In this document: in pieces, positions 41,238 to 49,858 of the stretch | Numbering within the stretch: position 1 is the stretch's first letter | Layout of the letters: each line of letters begins with the position of its first letter | Source of the DNA: Lewinellaceae bacterium | Lineage (GTDB): Bacteria > Bacteroidota > Bacteroidia > Chitinophagales > Saprospiraceae | DNA length: 64,000 bases | NCBI GenBank assembly: GCA_020636025.1 | Contig: JACJYQ010000003.1 | Location: forward strand, 372,001 to 436,000 | Direction of reading: 5' to 3' | Made by a program: the position numbers and the translations under genes | Notes under the pieces: generated by a model | Database searches by the model: none | What the model was told of the DNA's origin: nothing | Seen by the model: the letters and a program-made list of their open reading frames with translations, nothing else

Positions 41238-41564
41238 ATGGCCATCAATAAAAAACAAGAGTTTGCGGAGCCGGAATTGATGCTCGCAGATTTTGCCAAA
41301 GCACTTAGTCACCCGGCGAGGGTCGCCATTTTGAAAGTGCTGGCCGAACAAAAAGTCTGCATTTGCGGCGAGATCGTGGAAGTGCTTCCTCTGGCCCAGA
41401 GTACCGTTTCACAACACTTGAAAGAGTTATTAAATGCCGGCCTGATACAAGGAACGGTAGACGGTCCTAAATCCTGCTACTGCATCAACTGGGAAACATT
41501 TGCCCGGTTTGAAACCATATTTAAAGCATTTTTTCAACAGACGAACAAACAGCGCTGCTGCTAA
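41238..41564 (+). CDS. arsR: ArsR-family metalloid-responsive repressor
   Basis: 108 residues, winged helix-turn-helix: HPARVAILKVLAEQKVCICG (the CxC of the metalloid site), LAQSTVSQHLKELLNAGLI for the recognition helix, and a cysteine pair at the very end. It derepresses on arsenite binding. First gene of the ars group; arsM follows after 32 bp. Confidence 0.93.
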   Translation: MAINKKQEFAEPELMLADFAKALSHPARVAILKVLAEQKVCICGEIVEVLPLAQSTVSQHLKELLNAGLIQGTVDGPKSCYCINWETFARFETIFKAFFQQTNKQRCC

Positions 41565-41596
41565 TTCATACAATTTACTCAACAACAACTATTAGC

Positions 41597-42490
41597 ATGA
41601 TGACAACAAACGACTCGATCAAAAACCTGGTAAGGGAAAAGTATTCTGAAATCGCGCTTCAGGACAAGGCTACCAATGAAACATCCTGTTGCGGGGCAAC
41701 GGGCTGCGGCGATCCTGAGGATGTTACCGGCACATATACCATAATGTCGGAATCCTACGAAAAACTTAGCGGCTACAATCCCGATGCCGACCTCGGTCTT
41801 GGTTGTGGCTTACCTACCGAATTTGCTAAAATACAAGCTGGTGATACAGTACTCGATCTCGGCTCCGGCGCCGGGAACGACTGCTTTGTGGCCCGTGCCG
41901 AAACCGGAGAAAACGGTAAAGTGATTGGTGTAGACTTCACACCGGCTATGATCAAAAAAGCCAGAGAAAACGCCGAAAAACTGAACTTCAACAACGTGGA
42001 ATTCAGAGAAGGCGATATTGAGGACCTACCCATCAGCGACAATACCATTGATGTAGTGGTAAGCAACTGCGTATTAAACCTGGTGCCTGACAAAGCCAAG
42101 GTATTCAGCGAAATAAAACGTTCACTTCGCCCGGGCGGTCACTTCAGTATTTCAGATGTGGTATTGAAAGGCGAATTGCCAGCGGCACTTATACAATCTG
42201 CCGAAATGTATGCAGGCTGCGTAGCCGGCGCCATGCAAATGGATGATTACCTGAAAATTATCCACGAAGCAGGATTTGAAGAAGTAAGCGTTCAAAAACA
42301 AAAACCCATCCTGGTTCCCGATCACATACTGCTACACTATTTGAACGAAACAGAGCTGGAAAAATTCAAGGAAGCCAGTGCCGGCATTTTCAGTATTACA
42401 GTATTTGGACAAAACCCCGGCGGCAGCAAAAAGCCAATGATCAAAATCGGTGAAGCCAAGCCCTGCTGCGGACCAGATTGCTGTAATTAA
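41597..42490 (+). CDS. arsM: Arsenite S-adenosylmethionine methyltransferase
   Basis: 297 residues. SAM-binding DLGSGAGNDCFVA, IGVDFTPAMIKKARENAEKL and SNCVLNLVPDK; conserved cysteines in TSCCG, MYAGCVAG and the C-terminal CCGPDCC that hold As(III). Converts arsenite to methylated and volatile arsenicals. Second gene of the ars group. Confidence 0.95.
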   Translation: MMTTNDSIKNLVREKYSEIALQDKATNETSCCGATGCGDPEDVTGTYTIMSESYEKLSGYNPDADLGLGCGLPTEFAKIQAGDTVLDLGSGAGNDCFVARAETGENGKVIGVDFTPAMIKKARENAEKLNFNNVEFREGDIEDLPISDNTIDVVVSNCVLNLVPDKAKVFSEIKRSLRPGGHFSISDVVLKGELPAALIQSAEMYAGCVAGAMQMDDYLKIIHEAGFEEVSVQKQKPILVPDHILLHYLNETELEKFKEASAGIFSITVFGQNPGGSKKPMIKIGEAKPCCGPDCCN

Positions 42491-42829
42491 ATGCGAAATG
42501 TACCAATGCGAAATGTACCAATGCGAAATGCGAAATACATGGATTGTTCAATTGACGAGGAGTGGAGGCGGAGCCAAATAACGCATTTCGCATTAATTCA
42601 TAATCTGACTATCCGCATATTGTACAGTATTGTATCAGCATGCAGTATTGGTATTCGATTTACTTAGTGGTCGGACGGCTGGGAGCCGTCTGACCACTAA
42701 GTAAATCGTCAGACAGCTCCCAGCTGTCCGACGATTAAGTTAAAACCAACGCTATTCAGTAACCAGAGTAGCAAAATGGCTTACTGTACAATAACCGTAT
42801 AGTCATAATTCATAACTCATAATTCATAA
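42491..42829. repeat. Intergenic hairpins and tandem words between arsM and arsC
   Basis: After the arsM stop come tandem AATGCGAAATGTACC words. A 22-bp hairpin with a 3-nt loop follows (TTTACTTAGTGGTCGGACGG at 42659 onward, complement to 42705, one wobble pair), directly adjoined by a 13-bp hairpin with 3-nt loop (42706-42718 with 42722-42734). AATTCATAA-type words then run up to the arsC start. No gene here. Confidence 0.7.
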
Positions 42830-43240
42830 TTGAAAAACATTCTCGTTCTCTGCACCGGAAATAGTTGCCGCAGCCAAATGGCGCATGGTTATCTGGAACA
42901 AATGCTCGATGGCCGGGCGAAAGTTTACAGCGCCGGCATCGAAGCGCATGGACTTAACCCGCGGGCGGTGGCCGCCATGATGGAAGACGGCATCTATATA
43001 GCTCATCACACCAGTAATCTGATGACTGATTATGATGACATTGCTTTTGACTATGTCATTACCGTTTGTGATAATGCCCATGAGCATTGTCCGTACTACC
43101 CTGGGAAGTCCCAGCGACTGCACCATAATTTCCCGGACCCCGCCAAAGCGAGCGGTACAGAAGACGAAATAAGGGAGCAATTCCGGGCTACTCGCAACAT
43201 GATCAGGGACTGGTGTAAAGATTTTGCTACCCAGGTCTGA
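42830..43240 (+). CDS. arsC: Arsenate reductase, low-molecular-weight phosphatase type
   Basis: 136 residues. P-loop CTGNSCRSQMAHGYL, the Asp of HNFPDPAKASG, and CDNAHEHCP, as in thioredoxin-coupled ArsC enzymes. Reduces arsenate to arsenite, the substrate of ArsM. The apparent start is TTG at 42830, directly abutting an AATTCATAATTG repeat; no earlier in-frame ATG preserves the family N-terminus (MKNILVLCTGNS). Confidence 0.92.
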   Translation: MKNILVLCTGNSCRSQMAHGYLEQMLDGRAKVYSAGIEAHGLNPRAVAAMMEDGIYIAHHTSNLMTDYDDIAFDYVITVCDNAHEHCPYYPGKSQRLHHNFPDPAKASGTEDEIREQFRATRNMIRDWCKDFATQV

Positions 43241-43260
43241 CAATTTTGGGGAATTAAAAA

Positions 43261-43268
43261 TACCTTTG
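43261..43268 (+). promoter_or_regulatory. -7 promoter box of the tRNA gene
   Basis: TACCTTTG, a TAnnTTTG match, 21 bp upstream of the tRNA 5' end. Confidence 0.5.
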
Positions 43269-43288
43269 CGGCGTTCTTACAGAACAGA

Positions 43289-43362
43289 GGGCCCGTAGCT
43301 CAGGTGGTTAGAGCGGCTGACTCATAATCAGATGGTCGCGGGTTCAATTCCTGCCGGGCCCA
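43289..43362 (+). tRNA. tRNA with CAU anticodon, probably tRNA-Ile2
   Basis: 74 nt. Acceptor GGGCCCG/CGGGCCC, D arm GCTCAGGTGGTTAGAGC, anticodon loop CTCATAA (CAU), T arm CGCGGGTTCAATTCCTGCC-type. The Ile-like body (GTAGCTCAGGTGGTTAGAGC) argues for the lysidine-modified tRNA-Ile2 rather than elongator Met. CCA is not fully encoded. The gene is the integration site of the element to its right; the outermost anticodon-stem pair (G-A) is mismatched. Confidence 0.9.
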
Positions 43363-43363
43363 C
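43318..43363. repeat. Left attachment repeat (attL) in the tRNA gene
   Basis: 46 bp of the tRNA 3' part, starting TGACTCATAATCAGATGG, repeated exactly at 56894-56939. As the 5' half of the tRNA is present only here, the left copy reconstitutes a full tRNA and the right copy is the displaced original 3' end. Confidence 0.93.
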
Positions 43364-43373
43364 CTTGATTTAC

Positions 43374-43411
43374 AGCGACTTATGCGTTTTGTGCGTGTAG
43401 GTCGCTTTTTT
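43374..43411 (+). terminator. Terminator at the left end of the element
   Basis: AGCGAC (43374-43379) pairs with GTCGCT and is followed by seven T; it can serve the reconstituted tRNA transcript. Confidence 0.65.
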
Positions 43412-43648
43412 TATTGCATACGATTTGCATACAATTGAATTTATTTACCTCAAAAATTTGCTTTGGGAGAGCGGTTTTACCTTCGTTTGTTTGTCGCTGT
43501 TGTCGTGTTCACTGCGTTCCACATCCCTTTTCTGTGCATAAATAGTTTGGCTATCCTCCCTACTTTCCAACTATCTCATTTCCTTTTCATTTGAATGAAT
43601 ATTTGGGGCCAGGATATTTAGGTCATTTTATCAGAAAGCATACACACT

Positions 43649-43680
43649 TTTGCGAAAGCGCATTCAAAGACATATCTTTG
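43649..43680 (+). promoter_or_regulatory. Promoter of the DUF6660-czc operon
   Basis: TTTG (43649-43652), 20 bp spacer, TATCTTTG (43673-43680): a complete Bacteroidota -33/-7 pair. The ATG of the DUF6660 gene is only 7 bp beyond the -7 box, so the mRNA would be leaderless or nearly so. The remaining 43412-43648 shows no gene. Confidence 0.55.
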
Positions 43681-43686
43681 CACCCA

Positions 43687-44028
43687 ATGAAATGGTTTTG
43701 CCATATTTTTAGTCTGTACTTGCTTGCCCTGTCCTGCCTACCATGTAGTGACGGCGAACACGCGCACACTCAAAATTTGAGCAACGACCCCGCCCAAGTC
43801 TATTACTCTACCGACGAACATGGCTGCCCACAGCATCGGCATTGTAACGACTTCTGCTCGCCGCTCTGCGGTTGTAATTGCTGCACTTCGATTTTTGTTT
43901 TACAAAACAGGACGGTTTTCGCGTTTGAAAAGCCGCATCCGTTCAGTGAAAAACAGGTTTTCCCCGAAGGCGTTTCCACGACCAAAGACCTGGCATTCGC
44001 TATTGACCACCCGCCCCAGTTGAGTTAA
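43687..44028 (+). CDS. DUF6660-family Cys/His-rich exported protein
   Basis: 113 residues from MKWFCHIFSLYLLALSCLPC, which gives a signal peptide; the frame is open to 43591. The family resemblance (MKW...LSxLPCSDGE and a Cys cluster CNDFCSPLCGCNCC) is to small DUF6660 proteins encoded upstream of Czc pumps in this phylum. Cys/His richness suggests periplasmic metal binding; this is inference. First gene of the metal block. Confidence 0.8.
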   Translation: MKWFCHIFSLYLLALSCLPCSDGEHAHTQNLSNDPAQVYYSTDEHGCPQHRHCNDFCSPLCGCNCCTSIFVLQNRTVFAFEKPHPFSEKQVFPEGVSTTKDLAFAIDHPPQLS

Positions 44029-44129
44029 GCCAACTCGTTTTTTTCAAAAATTTTCTTGCTGAAATTCGTCCACCCGTCGCCCAGCGCGGGGCGGCGTTTC
44101 ACGCATTTGGCCAATTCAACTACTCATTC

Positions 44130-47100
44130 ATGTTTGATAAAATCATCGCCTTGTCCATTCGGAACAAGGTCACTATTGGCGCAATGACTCTTGCGCTTGT
44201 CGTGTGGGGTGTTTGGTCGGCGACGCGGCTGCCGATTGATGCTGTGCCGGACATCACCAACAACCAAGTGCAGGTCATCACGCAAGCCCCGTCGCTTGGG
44301 GCGCAGGAGGTTGAACAATTCATCACCGCGCCCATCGAACTTGCCCTCTCCAACATCCCGAACGTCATCGAAAAACGCTCCATCTCGCGCTCCGGCATTT
44401 CGGTCATCACCGTCGTTTTCAAAGACGCAACCGACATCTACTGGGCGCGGCAACAGGTCGGCGAACGCCTCAAAGAAGCAGAAGCTAAAATCCCCGCAGG
44501 TTTCGGCGACATCACGCTCGCCCCAATTACAACGGGCTTGGGTGAGATTTACCACTATGTTATTCACCCTAAGCCGGGATTCGAGGACAAATTTTCCGCC
44601 ACCGACCTCCGCACGTTGCAAGATTGGGTTGTCCGCACCCAACTTGCCGGGACAGAAGGCTTGGCGGAAGTTAGCGGCTGGGGCGGTTTTGTAAAACAGT
44701 ACGAAGTCGCGCTCGACAATGAAAAACTGAACGCCCTCGGCATTTCAATTCCTGAAATTTTCACTGCCCTCGAAAAGAACAACGAGAACACTGGCGGCTC
44801 ATACATTGAACAACGCAGCAACGCCTATTTTATCCGGGGCTTGGGGCAAGTCAAAAATTTGACCGACATCGAGCGCATTGTCGTCAAAAACGTGGCGGGA
44901 ACGCCCGTCCTCGTGCGCGACGTGGCGACCGTCCAGTTTGGCACGGCGACCCGTTACGGCGCGGTCACGCGCAACGGCGAGGGCGAGGTCGTGGCAGGCG
45001 TTGCACTGATGTTGAAGGGCGAAAACTTCAACCAAGTCATCAAAAACGTCAAGCAGCGGATCGCACAAATTCAAAAATCGCTGCCCGAAGGCGTGGTGAT
45101 TGAGCCATTCATTGACCGCACGGAACTGGTCGGGCGCAGCATTGGCACGGTCGAGACCAACCTCATCGAAGGGGCTTTGATTGTAGTTTTCGTGCTCGTT
45201 TTATTCCTCGGCAACCTGCGGGCAGGGCTAATTGTGGCTTCTGCAATCCCGCTTTCCTTGCTTTTTGCCCTCGGCATGATGCGTTGGTTCGGCGTTTCTG
45301 CCAACCTCATGTCGCTCGGCGCAATTGACTTCGGGTTGATCGTAGATGGTGCGGTCATCATTGTCGAGGCAGTTGTGCATCGGCTTGCGTTGGGAAAGAT
45401 TACCGGGCGTCTCACTCAAAAACAGATGGATGAACAGGTGTACGAAGCCGCGTCAGACATCCGAAGCAGTGCAGCGTTCGGCGAAATCATCATTTTGATA
45501 GTCTATCTGCCGCTTTTGGCTCTGGTCGGCATTGAGGGTAAGATGTTTCGCCCGATGGCGCAGACCGTCGCCTTTGCCATTTTGGGCGCGTTCATACTTT
45601 CACTGACGTGGATTCCGATGGCTTCTGCCCTGTTTTTAAGCAAAAACACCGAACACAAGCGCAATTTTAGCGACCACATGATGGACTTTTTCCAAAAGTG
45701 CTACACCCCGGTTTTGGAGTTCGCCCTACGTTTCAAAATCGCAGTCGTTGCCGCGGCGATTGCCCTGTTCGCCATCAGCCTTTTAGTTTTCAACAGAATG
45801 GGCGGCGAGTTCATCCCCACACTCGAAGAAGGCGATTTGACGGTGGAAATTTCAATGATGCAAGGCACGTCGCTCTCTCAGGTAGTCGAGACTTTTGGCA
45901 AAGCCGAAAAGATTTTGAAAGAAAGGTTCCCCGAAGTCCGGCAAGTAGTCACCCGCATCGGCTCGGCGGAAATCCCAACCGACCCTATGCCCGTCGAGCG
46001 CGGCGATCTGATGATTTCGATGAAACCCAAAGAAAAATGGCGCGAGGAAGTTTGCGACCGCGAGGAAATGCAAGAGGCAATGGAGGAGGCTTTGTCCGTC
46101 CTCCCCGGCGTAAACATCGAGCTCACGCAGCCTATGCAAATGCGTTTCAATGAACTAATGACAGGCATCCGACAGGACGTGGCGGTGAAAATCTACGGCG
46201 ACAACCTCGAAATCCTCGTCCAAAAAGCCAACGAGGTCGCCCAACTCATCTCCGCCGTGCCGGGCCTGGGCGACCCGCAAGTGGAAAAAGTTGCCGGGTT
46301 GCCGCAAATCCTCGTCAGTTACGACCGCGAAAAAATGGCGCAGTACGGGTTGGCTATTTCCGACGTGAATATGATATTGAAAACCGCCTTCGCCGGGAAT
46401 GTTGCAGGCGTGGTCTTCGAGGGTGAAAAACGCTTCGACATGGTGGTGCGCCTGCGCCGCGAACTACGTGAGGACATCGCCAATATCGAAAACCTTTACA
46501 TCCCGTTGCCTAACGGCAACCGCGTCCCGCTCAATCAAGTTGCCAAAATCGAGTTCAAAAACGCCCCGGCGCAAGTCTCCCGTGAGGGCGGTAAACGGCG
46601 GATTTTTGTCGGCTTTAACGTGCGTGGGCGAGATGTGGAAAGCGTCGTTGAGGAAATCGAGGCGATTTTGAGTCAAAAACTGACGCTGCCGCCCGGCTAT
46701 TTCACTACCTACGGCGGGCAGTTCCAAAACCTGCGCGAGGCAAAGGCTCGGCTTTCAGTGGCAGTCCCGGCGGCCTTACTCCTGATTTTGGTCTTGCTCT
46801 ATGCCACCTTCCGCAGTGTGCCGCAGGCACTTTTGATTTTCACCGCCGTGCCGCTTTCGGCAATCGGCGGCGTGTTCGCTCTGGTGCTGCGCGGGATGCC
46901 GTTTTCGATTTCGGCGGGCGTGGGCTTCATCGCATTGTTTGGCGTGGCAGTTTTGAACGGCATCGTGTTGATTGGTTATTTCAACCAACTTAAAAACGAA
47001 GGCGTTTCAAACATCCTCGAACGGGTGCGGACAGGGACTCGCATCCGTTTGCGTCCCGTGATTATGACGGCTGCGGTCGCCTCGTTCGGCTTTTTACCAA

Positions 47101-48467
47101 TGGCTCTTTCGACGAGCGCGGGCGCGGAGGTGCAAAAGCCGCTTGCTACCGTTGTCATCGGCGGATTGGTTTCGGCGACGCTGCTGACCTTACTCGTGCT
47201 GCCCGCGCTCTACGTCCTGTTTTTTGGGAAAAAGAAAAAGCCGCGCTTGCCAAAAGCCGCCGCGCTTTTTGTCGGGCTATTTTTGCTGAAAACGATGGGC
47301 GTAATTGCCCAAAACAAAGCCGTTTCGCTCGACGACTGCCTCGCGCTGGCTTCGCAAAACAACCTTTATTTGAAAGGCGTAGCTCTTGAAACCGCCCAAA
47401 ACCGCGCCCTCGAAGGCACGGCAAAAGACCTCGGCAAGTCTAATCTTTTGCTCACGCAAGACCCGACCAGCGGCGGTAACATTGACAACAGCCTCGGCTT
47501 TTTTCAAAACTTTGCCCTTCCTAAGACCTACGCCGCCCGGCGCGCCGCGCTCCAACAACAGACCGCCGTGAGTGAAAAAGCCGTCGCTATGGCCCAAAAT
47601 GGCCTTGTACGCGAGGTGCGCCTGGCATATTTTAACCTCGTCTTTTTTCGGGAAAAAACGCGCTTGCTCGCTCAACAGGACAGCCTGTTTCGCGATTTTG
47701 TTGCCCGTGCCGAACTGCGGAACAAAACGGGCGAAACCAGTTTTTTGGAAGTCCTCGCCGCCCGCAACCGCTCGCAAGAGACGCTTTTGCTTTTGAAACA
47801 AGCCCAAAGTGATGCCGTTGTGTGGCAACTCGAACTGCAACGTCTCACCGCGTCCACCGAAAACCTGACCCCTACCGACATGGTTTTGCCCAAACTGCCT
47901 GCTCCGCTCGACCCGACCGCTGAGCGCAGCCCGATTTTGGATTTTTATCGGCAAAAAATCACGCTCGCAGCCGCCGAAACGGAGGTCGTGCGGGCGGAAA
48001 ACCTACCGGAGTTCAGCGTCGGGTATTTCCAGCAACTCGTTTTGCCCTGGTATTCCGACGCTCGACCGTACTCGAAGTGGGGTGTGGGGGGTGTCCAGTT
48101 CGGCGTGAACGTGCCGATTTTTAACAAAAAACCTTTTCGGGCGCGGTTGCAGGCTTCGCAGATCGGAGCGCAGGTGGCACAAAATCGCCTCGCCACCGCC
48201 CAAAATGACCTGCAAAGCCGCATCGGGCAAGCCTTCGCTGAGACCCGAAAATGGCAGGATGCGCTCGATTTTTACGAAAAAACAGGGTTGCAACAGGCCG
48301 GGGAAATCCTGCGAATTGCCCAGACTGCGTACTCGCGGGGCGAAATCGGTTATGTCGAGTTTTTGCAGAACACTGCGCAGGCACTTGACACGCGACTCGG
48401 CTACCTCGACGCGCTGCACAATTATGACCGGTCGGTCATCGAAATCAATCATTTGAAAGGGCAATGA
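44130..48467 (+). CDS. czcA: CzcA-type heavy-metal RND pump fused to a TolC-like outer membrane channel
   Basis: 1445 residues. Residues 1 to about 1040 are a CusA/CzcA RND transporter: TRLPIDAVPDITNNQVQV, the transmembrane motif GAIDFGLIVDGAVIIVEA (with the Asp/Glu proton relay), and porter domains to FGVAVLNGIVLIGYFNQLK. From about 1060 a second protein follows in the same frame: VSLDDCLALASQNNLYLKG, FFQNFALPKTYAARRAA and long coiled-coil helices ending VIEINHLKGQ, the plan of an outer-membrane efflux protein. Such fusions are known in Bacteroidota. With CzcB it would expel Zn, Cd, Co or Cu, Ag. Confidence 0.93.
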   Translation: MFDKIIALSIRNKVTIGAMTLALVVWGVWSATRLPIDAVPDITNNQVQVITQAPSLGAQEVEQFITAPIELALSNIPNVIEKRSISRSGISVITVVFKDATDIYWARQQVGERLKEAEAKIPAGFGDITLAPITTGLGEIYHYVIHPKPGFEDKFSATDLRTLQDWVVRTQLAGTEGLAEVSGWGGFVKQYEVALDNEKLNALGISIPEIFTALEKNNENTGGSYIEQRSNAYFIRGLGQVKNLTDIERIVVKNVAGTPVLVRDVATVQFGTATRYGAVTRNGEGEVVAGVALMLKGENFNQVIKNVKQRIAQIQKSLPEGVVIEPFIDRTELVGRSIGTVETNLIEGALIVVFVLVLFLGNLRAGLIVASAIPLSLLFALGMMRWFGVSANLMSLGAIDFGLIVDGAVIIVEAVVHRLALGKITGRLTQKQMDEQVYEAASDIRSSAAFGEIIILIVYLPLLALVGIEGKMFRPMAQTVAFAILGAFILSLTWIPMASALFLSKNTEHKRNFSDHMMDFFQKCYTPVLEFALRFKIAVVAAAIALFAISLLVFNRMGGEFIPTLEEGDLTVEISMMQGTSLSQVVETFGKAEKILKERFPEVRQVVTRIGSAEIPTDPMPVERGDLMISMKPKEKWREEVCDREEMQEAMEEALSVLPGVNIELTQPMQMRFNELMTGIRQDVAVKIYGDNLEILVQKANEVAQLISAVPGLGDPQVEKVAGLPQILVSYDREKMAQYGLAISDVNMILKTAFAGNVAGVVFEGEKRFDMVVRLRRELREDIANIENLYIPLPNGNRVPLNQVAKIEFKNAPAQVSREGGKRRIFVGFNVRGRDVESVVEEIEAILSQKLTLPPGYFTTYGGQFQNLREAKARLSVAVPAALLLILVLLYATFRSVPQALLIFTAVPLSAIGGVFALVLRGMPFSISAGVGFIALFGVAVLNGIVLIGYFNQLKNEGVSNILERVRTGTRIRLRPVIMTAAVASFGFLPMALSTSAGAEVQKPLATVVIGGLVSATLLTLLVLPALYVLFFGKKKKPRLPKAAALFVGLFLLKTMGVIAQNKAVSLDDCLALASQNNLYLKGVALETAQNRALEGTAKDLGKSNLLLTQDPTSGGNIDNSLGFFQNFALPKTYAARRAALQQQTAVSEKAVAMAQNGLVREVRLAYFNLVFFREKTRLLAQQDSLFRDFVARAELRNKTGETSFLEVLAARNRSQETLLLLKQAQSDAVVWQLELQRLTASTENLTPTDMVLPKLPAPLDPTAERSPILDFYRQKITLAAAETEVVRAENLPEFSVGYFQQLVLPWYSDARPYSKWGVGGVQFGVNVPIFNKKPFRARLQASQIGAQVAQNRLATAQNDLQSRIGQAFAETRKWQDALDFYEKTGLQQAGEILRIAQTAYSRGEIGYVEFLQNTAQALDTRLGYLDALHNYDRSVIEINHLKGQ

Positions 48468-48526
48468 CGCGGTGCAAAACTATCCGCACCCAATGTCCAT
48501 TTTTTATTTTCTAAATTCAAAAAGAC

Positions 48527-49759
48527 ATGATTTTTCAGCATAAATTTCTAAAAATGGCCTACCTCGCCGTGCTCGCGGCCATGTTTTTCGCCTGCGGAGA
48601 ACACAAGCCCGGCGACGGTCACAATCACGGCGAAGCCGAACACCACGAGGAAGCCGAAGGCTCGCTCGAACTGTCCGCCGAACAAATGAAAGCCGTCGGA
48701 ATCGCCCTCGGCGCAGTCGAGCAGAAGAACCTGCGCTCGGTCGTTCGTGCGAGCGGTCAACTCGAAGTACCGCCGCAAAACAAAGCCGAACTGACGACGC
48801 TTGTGGGCGGCGTTGTCCGCCAAATCAACGTGTTGGAAGGCGCGACGGTCAGCAAAGGGCAAATCCTCGCCACGCTCGAAAACCCCGATTTCCTGAAACT
48901 CCAACAGGAGTACGTCTCCCTCAAAAACGGCTTCGCGTACACCGAACAGGAGTACCAGCGGCAAAAAGACTTGGCACAGGGCAACGCCGGGACGGGCAAG
49001 GTTTTCCAACAAGCCGAGGCGAATTTCCGGGTCGAGAAAGCCAAAATCGCCGCCTTCGAAAAGCAACTCGAACAACTCGGTATCCGCCCCAACGAGGCAA
49101 TGGCGGGCAACTTCGCCACCCAAATCGCCCTCCGCGCCCCGATTGGCGGCACGGTCAGCCACATCACCGCCAAAATCGGGACGTTCGCCGAACCTGTCCG
49201 CCCGCTCCTGGAAATCGTGGACAATTCGCAAATCCACTGCGATTTGCTGGTTTATGAAAAGGATTTGCACAAGGTCAAAGTGGGGCAAAAGGTTAATTTC
49301 GTCCTAACCAATCAAGGCAATCGCCAAATTACAGGCACGATTTACGGGGTGAACTCCTCGTTTGAGAACGAAGCAAAAGCAGTGCTTGTCCATGCCAAAA
49401 TTGCCGGGGCGTATGGCAGCGGGCTGATTCCGGGGATGTATGTTTCAGGGCTGATTGATGTGGGCAACCAGTCGGTCGCTGCGCTACCACTCGACGCGGT
49501 GGTGCAGGCGGAGGGCAATAATTTCATTTTCATCGTGGACGAAACCGAGACGCACGGACATGAACGCACAGCCGACGAAAAAGGACATCACCGTGAAAGC
49601 ACGCATTTCCGAAAAGTGGAGGTGGCGACGGGTGTTTCGGAACTCGGCTACGTCGAAATCATGCCCGTCGGCGAACTGCCTGCCGGGGCGAAAGTGGTAG
49701 TGAAAGGGGCGTTTTATTTGTTATCGAAAGTGTCAGCACCTGCGGAACACAACCATTGA
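48527..49759 (+). CDS. czcB: CzcB-type periplasmic adaptor (membrane fusion protein)
   Basis: 410 residues. Lipoprotein signal (AVLAAMFFACGEH), an acidic His-rich stretch (HNHGEAEHHEEAEG), then the adaptor plan: VRASGQLEVPPQNKAEL, VRQINVLEGATVSKGQ lipoyl/hairpin, ALRAPIGGTVSHI, and LPLDAVVQAEGNNFIFIV. A second His-rich loop lies in the C-terminal third (TETHGHERTADEKGHH). It connects CzcA to the outer-membrane part of the fused pump. It starts 59 bp after the pump gene. Confidence 0.93.
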   Translation: MIFQHKFLKMAYLAVLAAMFFACGEHKPGDGHNHGEAEHHEEAEGSLELSAEQMKAVGIALGAVEQKNLRSVVRASGQLEVPPQNKAELTTLVGGVVRQINVLEGATVSKGQILATLENPDFLKLQQEYVSLKNGFAYTEQEYQRQKDLAQGNAGTGKVFQQAEANFRVEKAKIAAFEKQLEQLGIRPNEAMAGNFATQIALRAPIGGTVSHITAKIGTFAEPVRPLLEIVDNSQIHCDLLVYEKDLHKVKVGQKVNFVLTNQGNRQITGTIYGVNSSFENEAKAVLVHAKIAGAYGSGLIPGMYVSGLIDVGNQSVAALPLDAVVQAEGNNFIFIVDETETHGHERTADEKGHHRESTHFRKVEVATGVSELGYVEIMPVGELPAGAKVVVKGAFYLLSKVSAPAEHNH

Positions 49760-49858
49760 TTTTCCTTTTCAGAATAATATTCTTTCAGAAAGCCCGGGGC
49801 GGGGGGCACGGCTGACTGCCCCGGACTTCCTGCTTTTTCATTAAAAGCAATTCAAAAA

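Noticed and set aside
47277..47954. 225-aa frame antisense to the CzcA-TolC gene
   Set aside because: Long antisense frames are common in this GC-rich block (also 48548-49288 and 50884-51651); they have shadow composition and lie wholly inside well-recognised genes.
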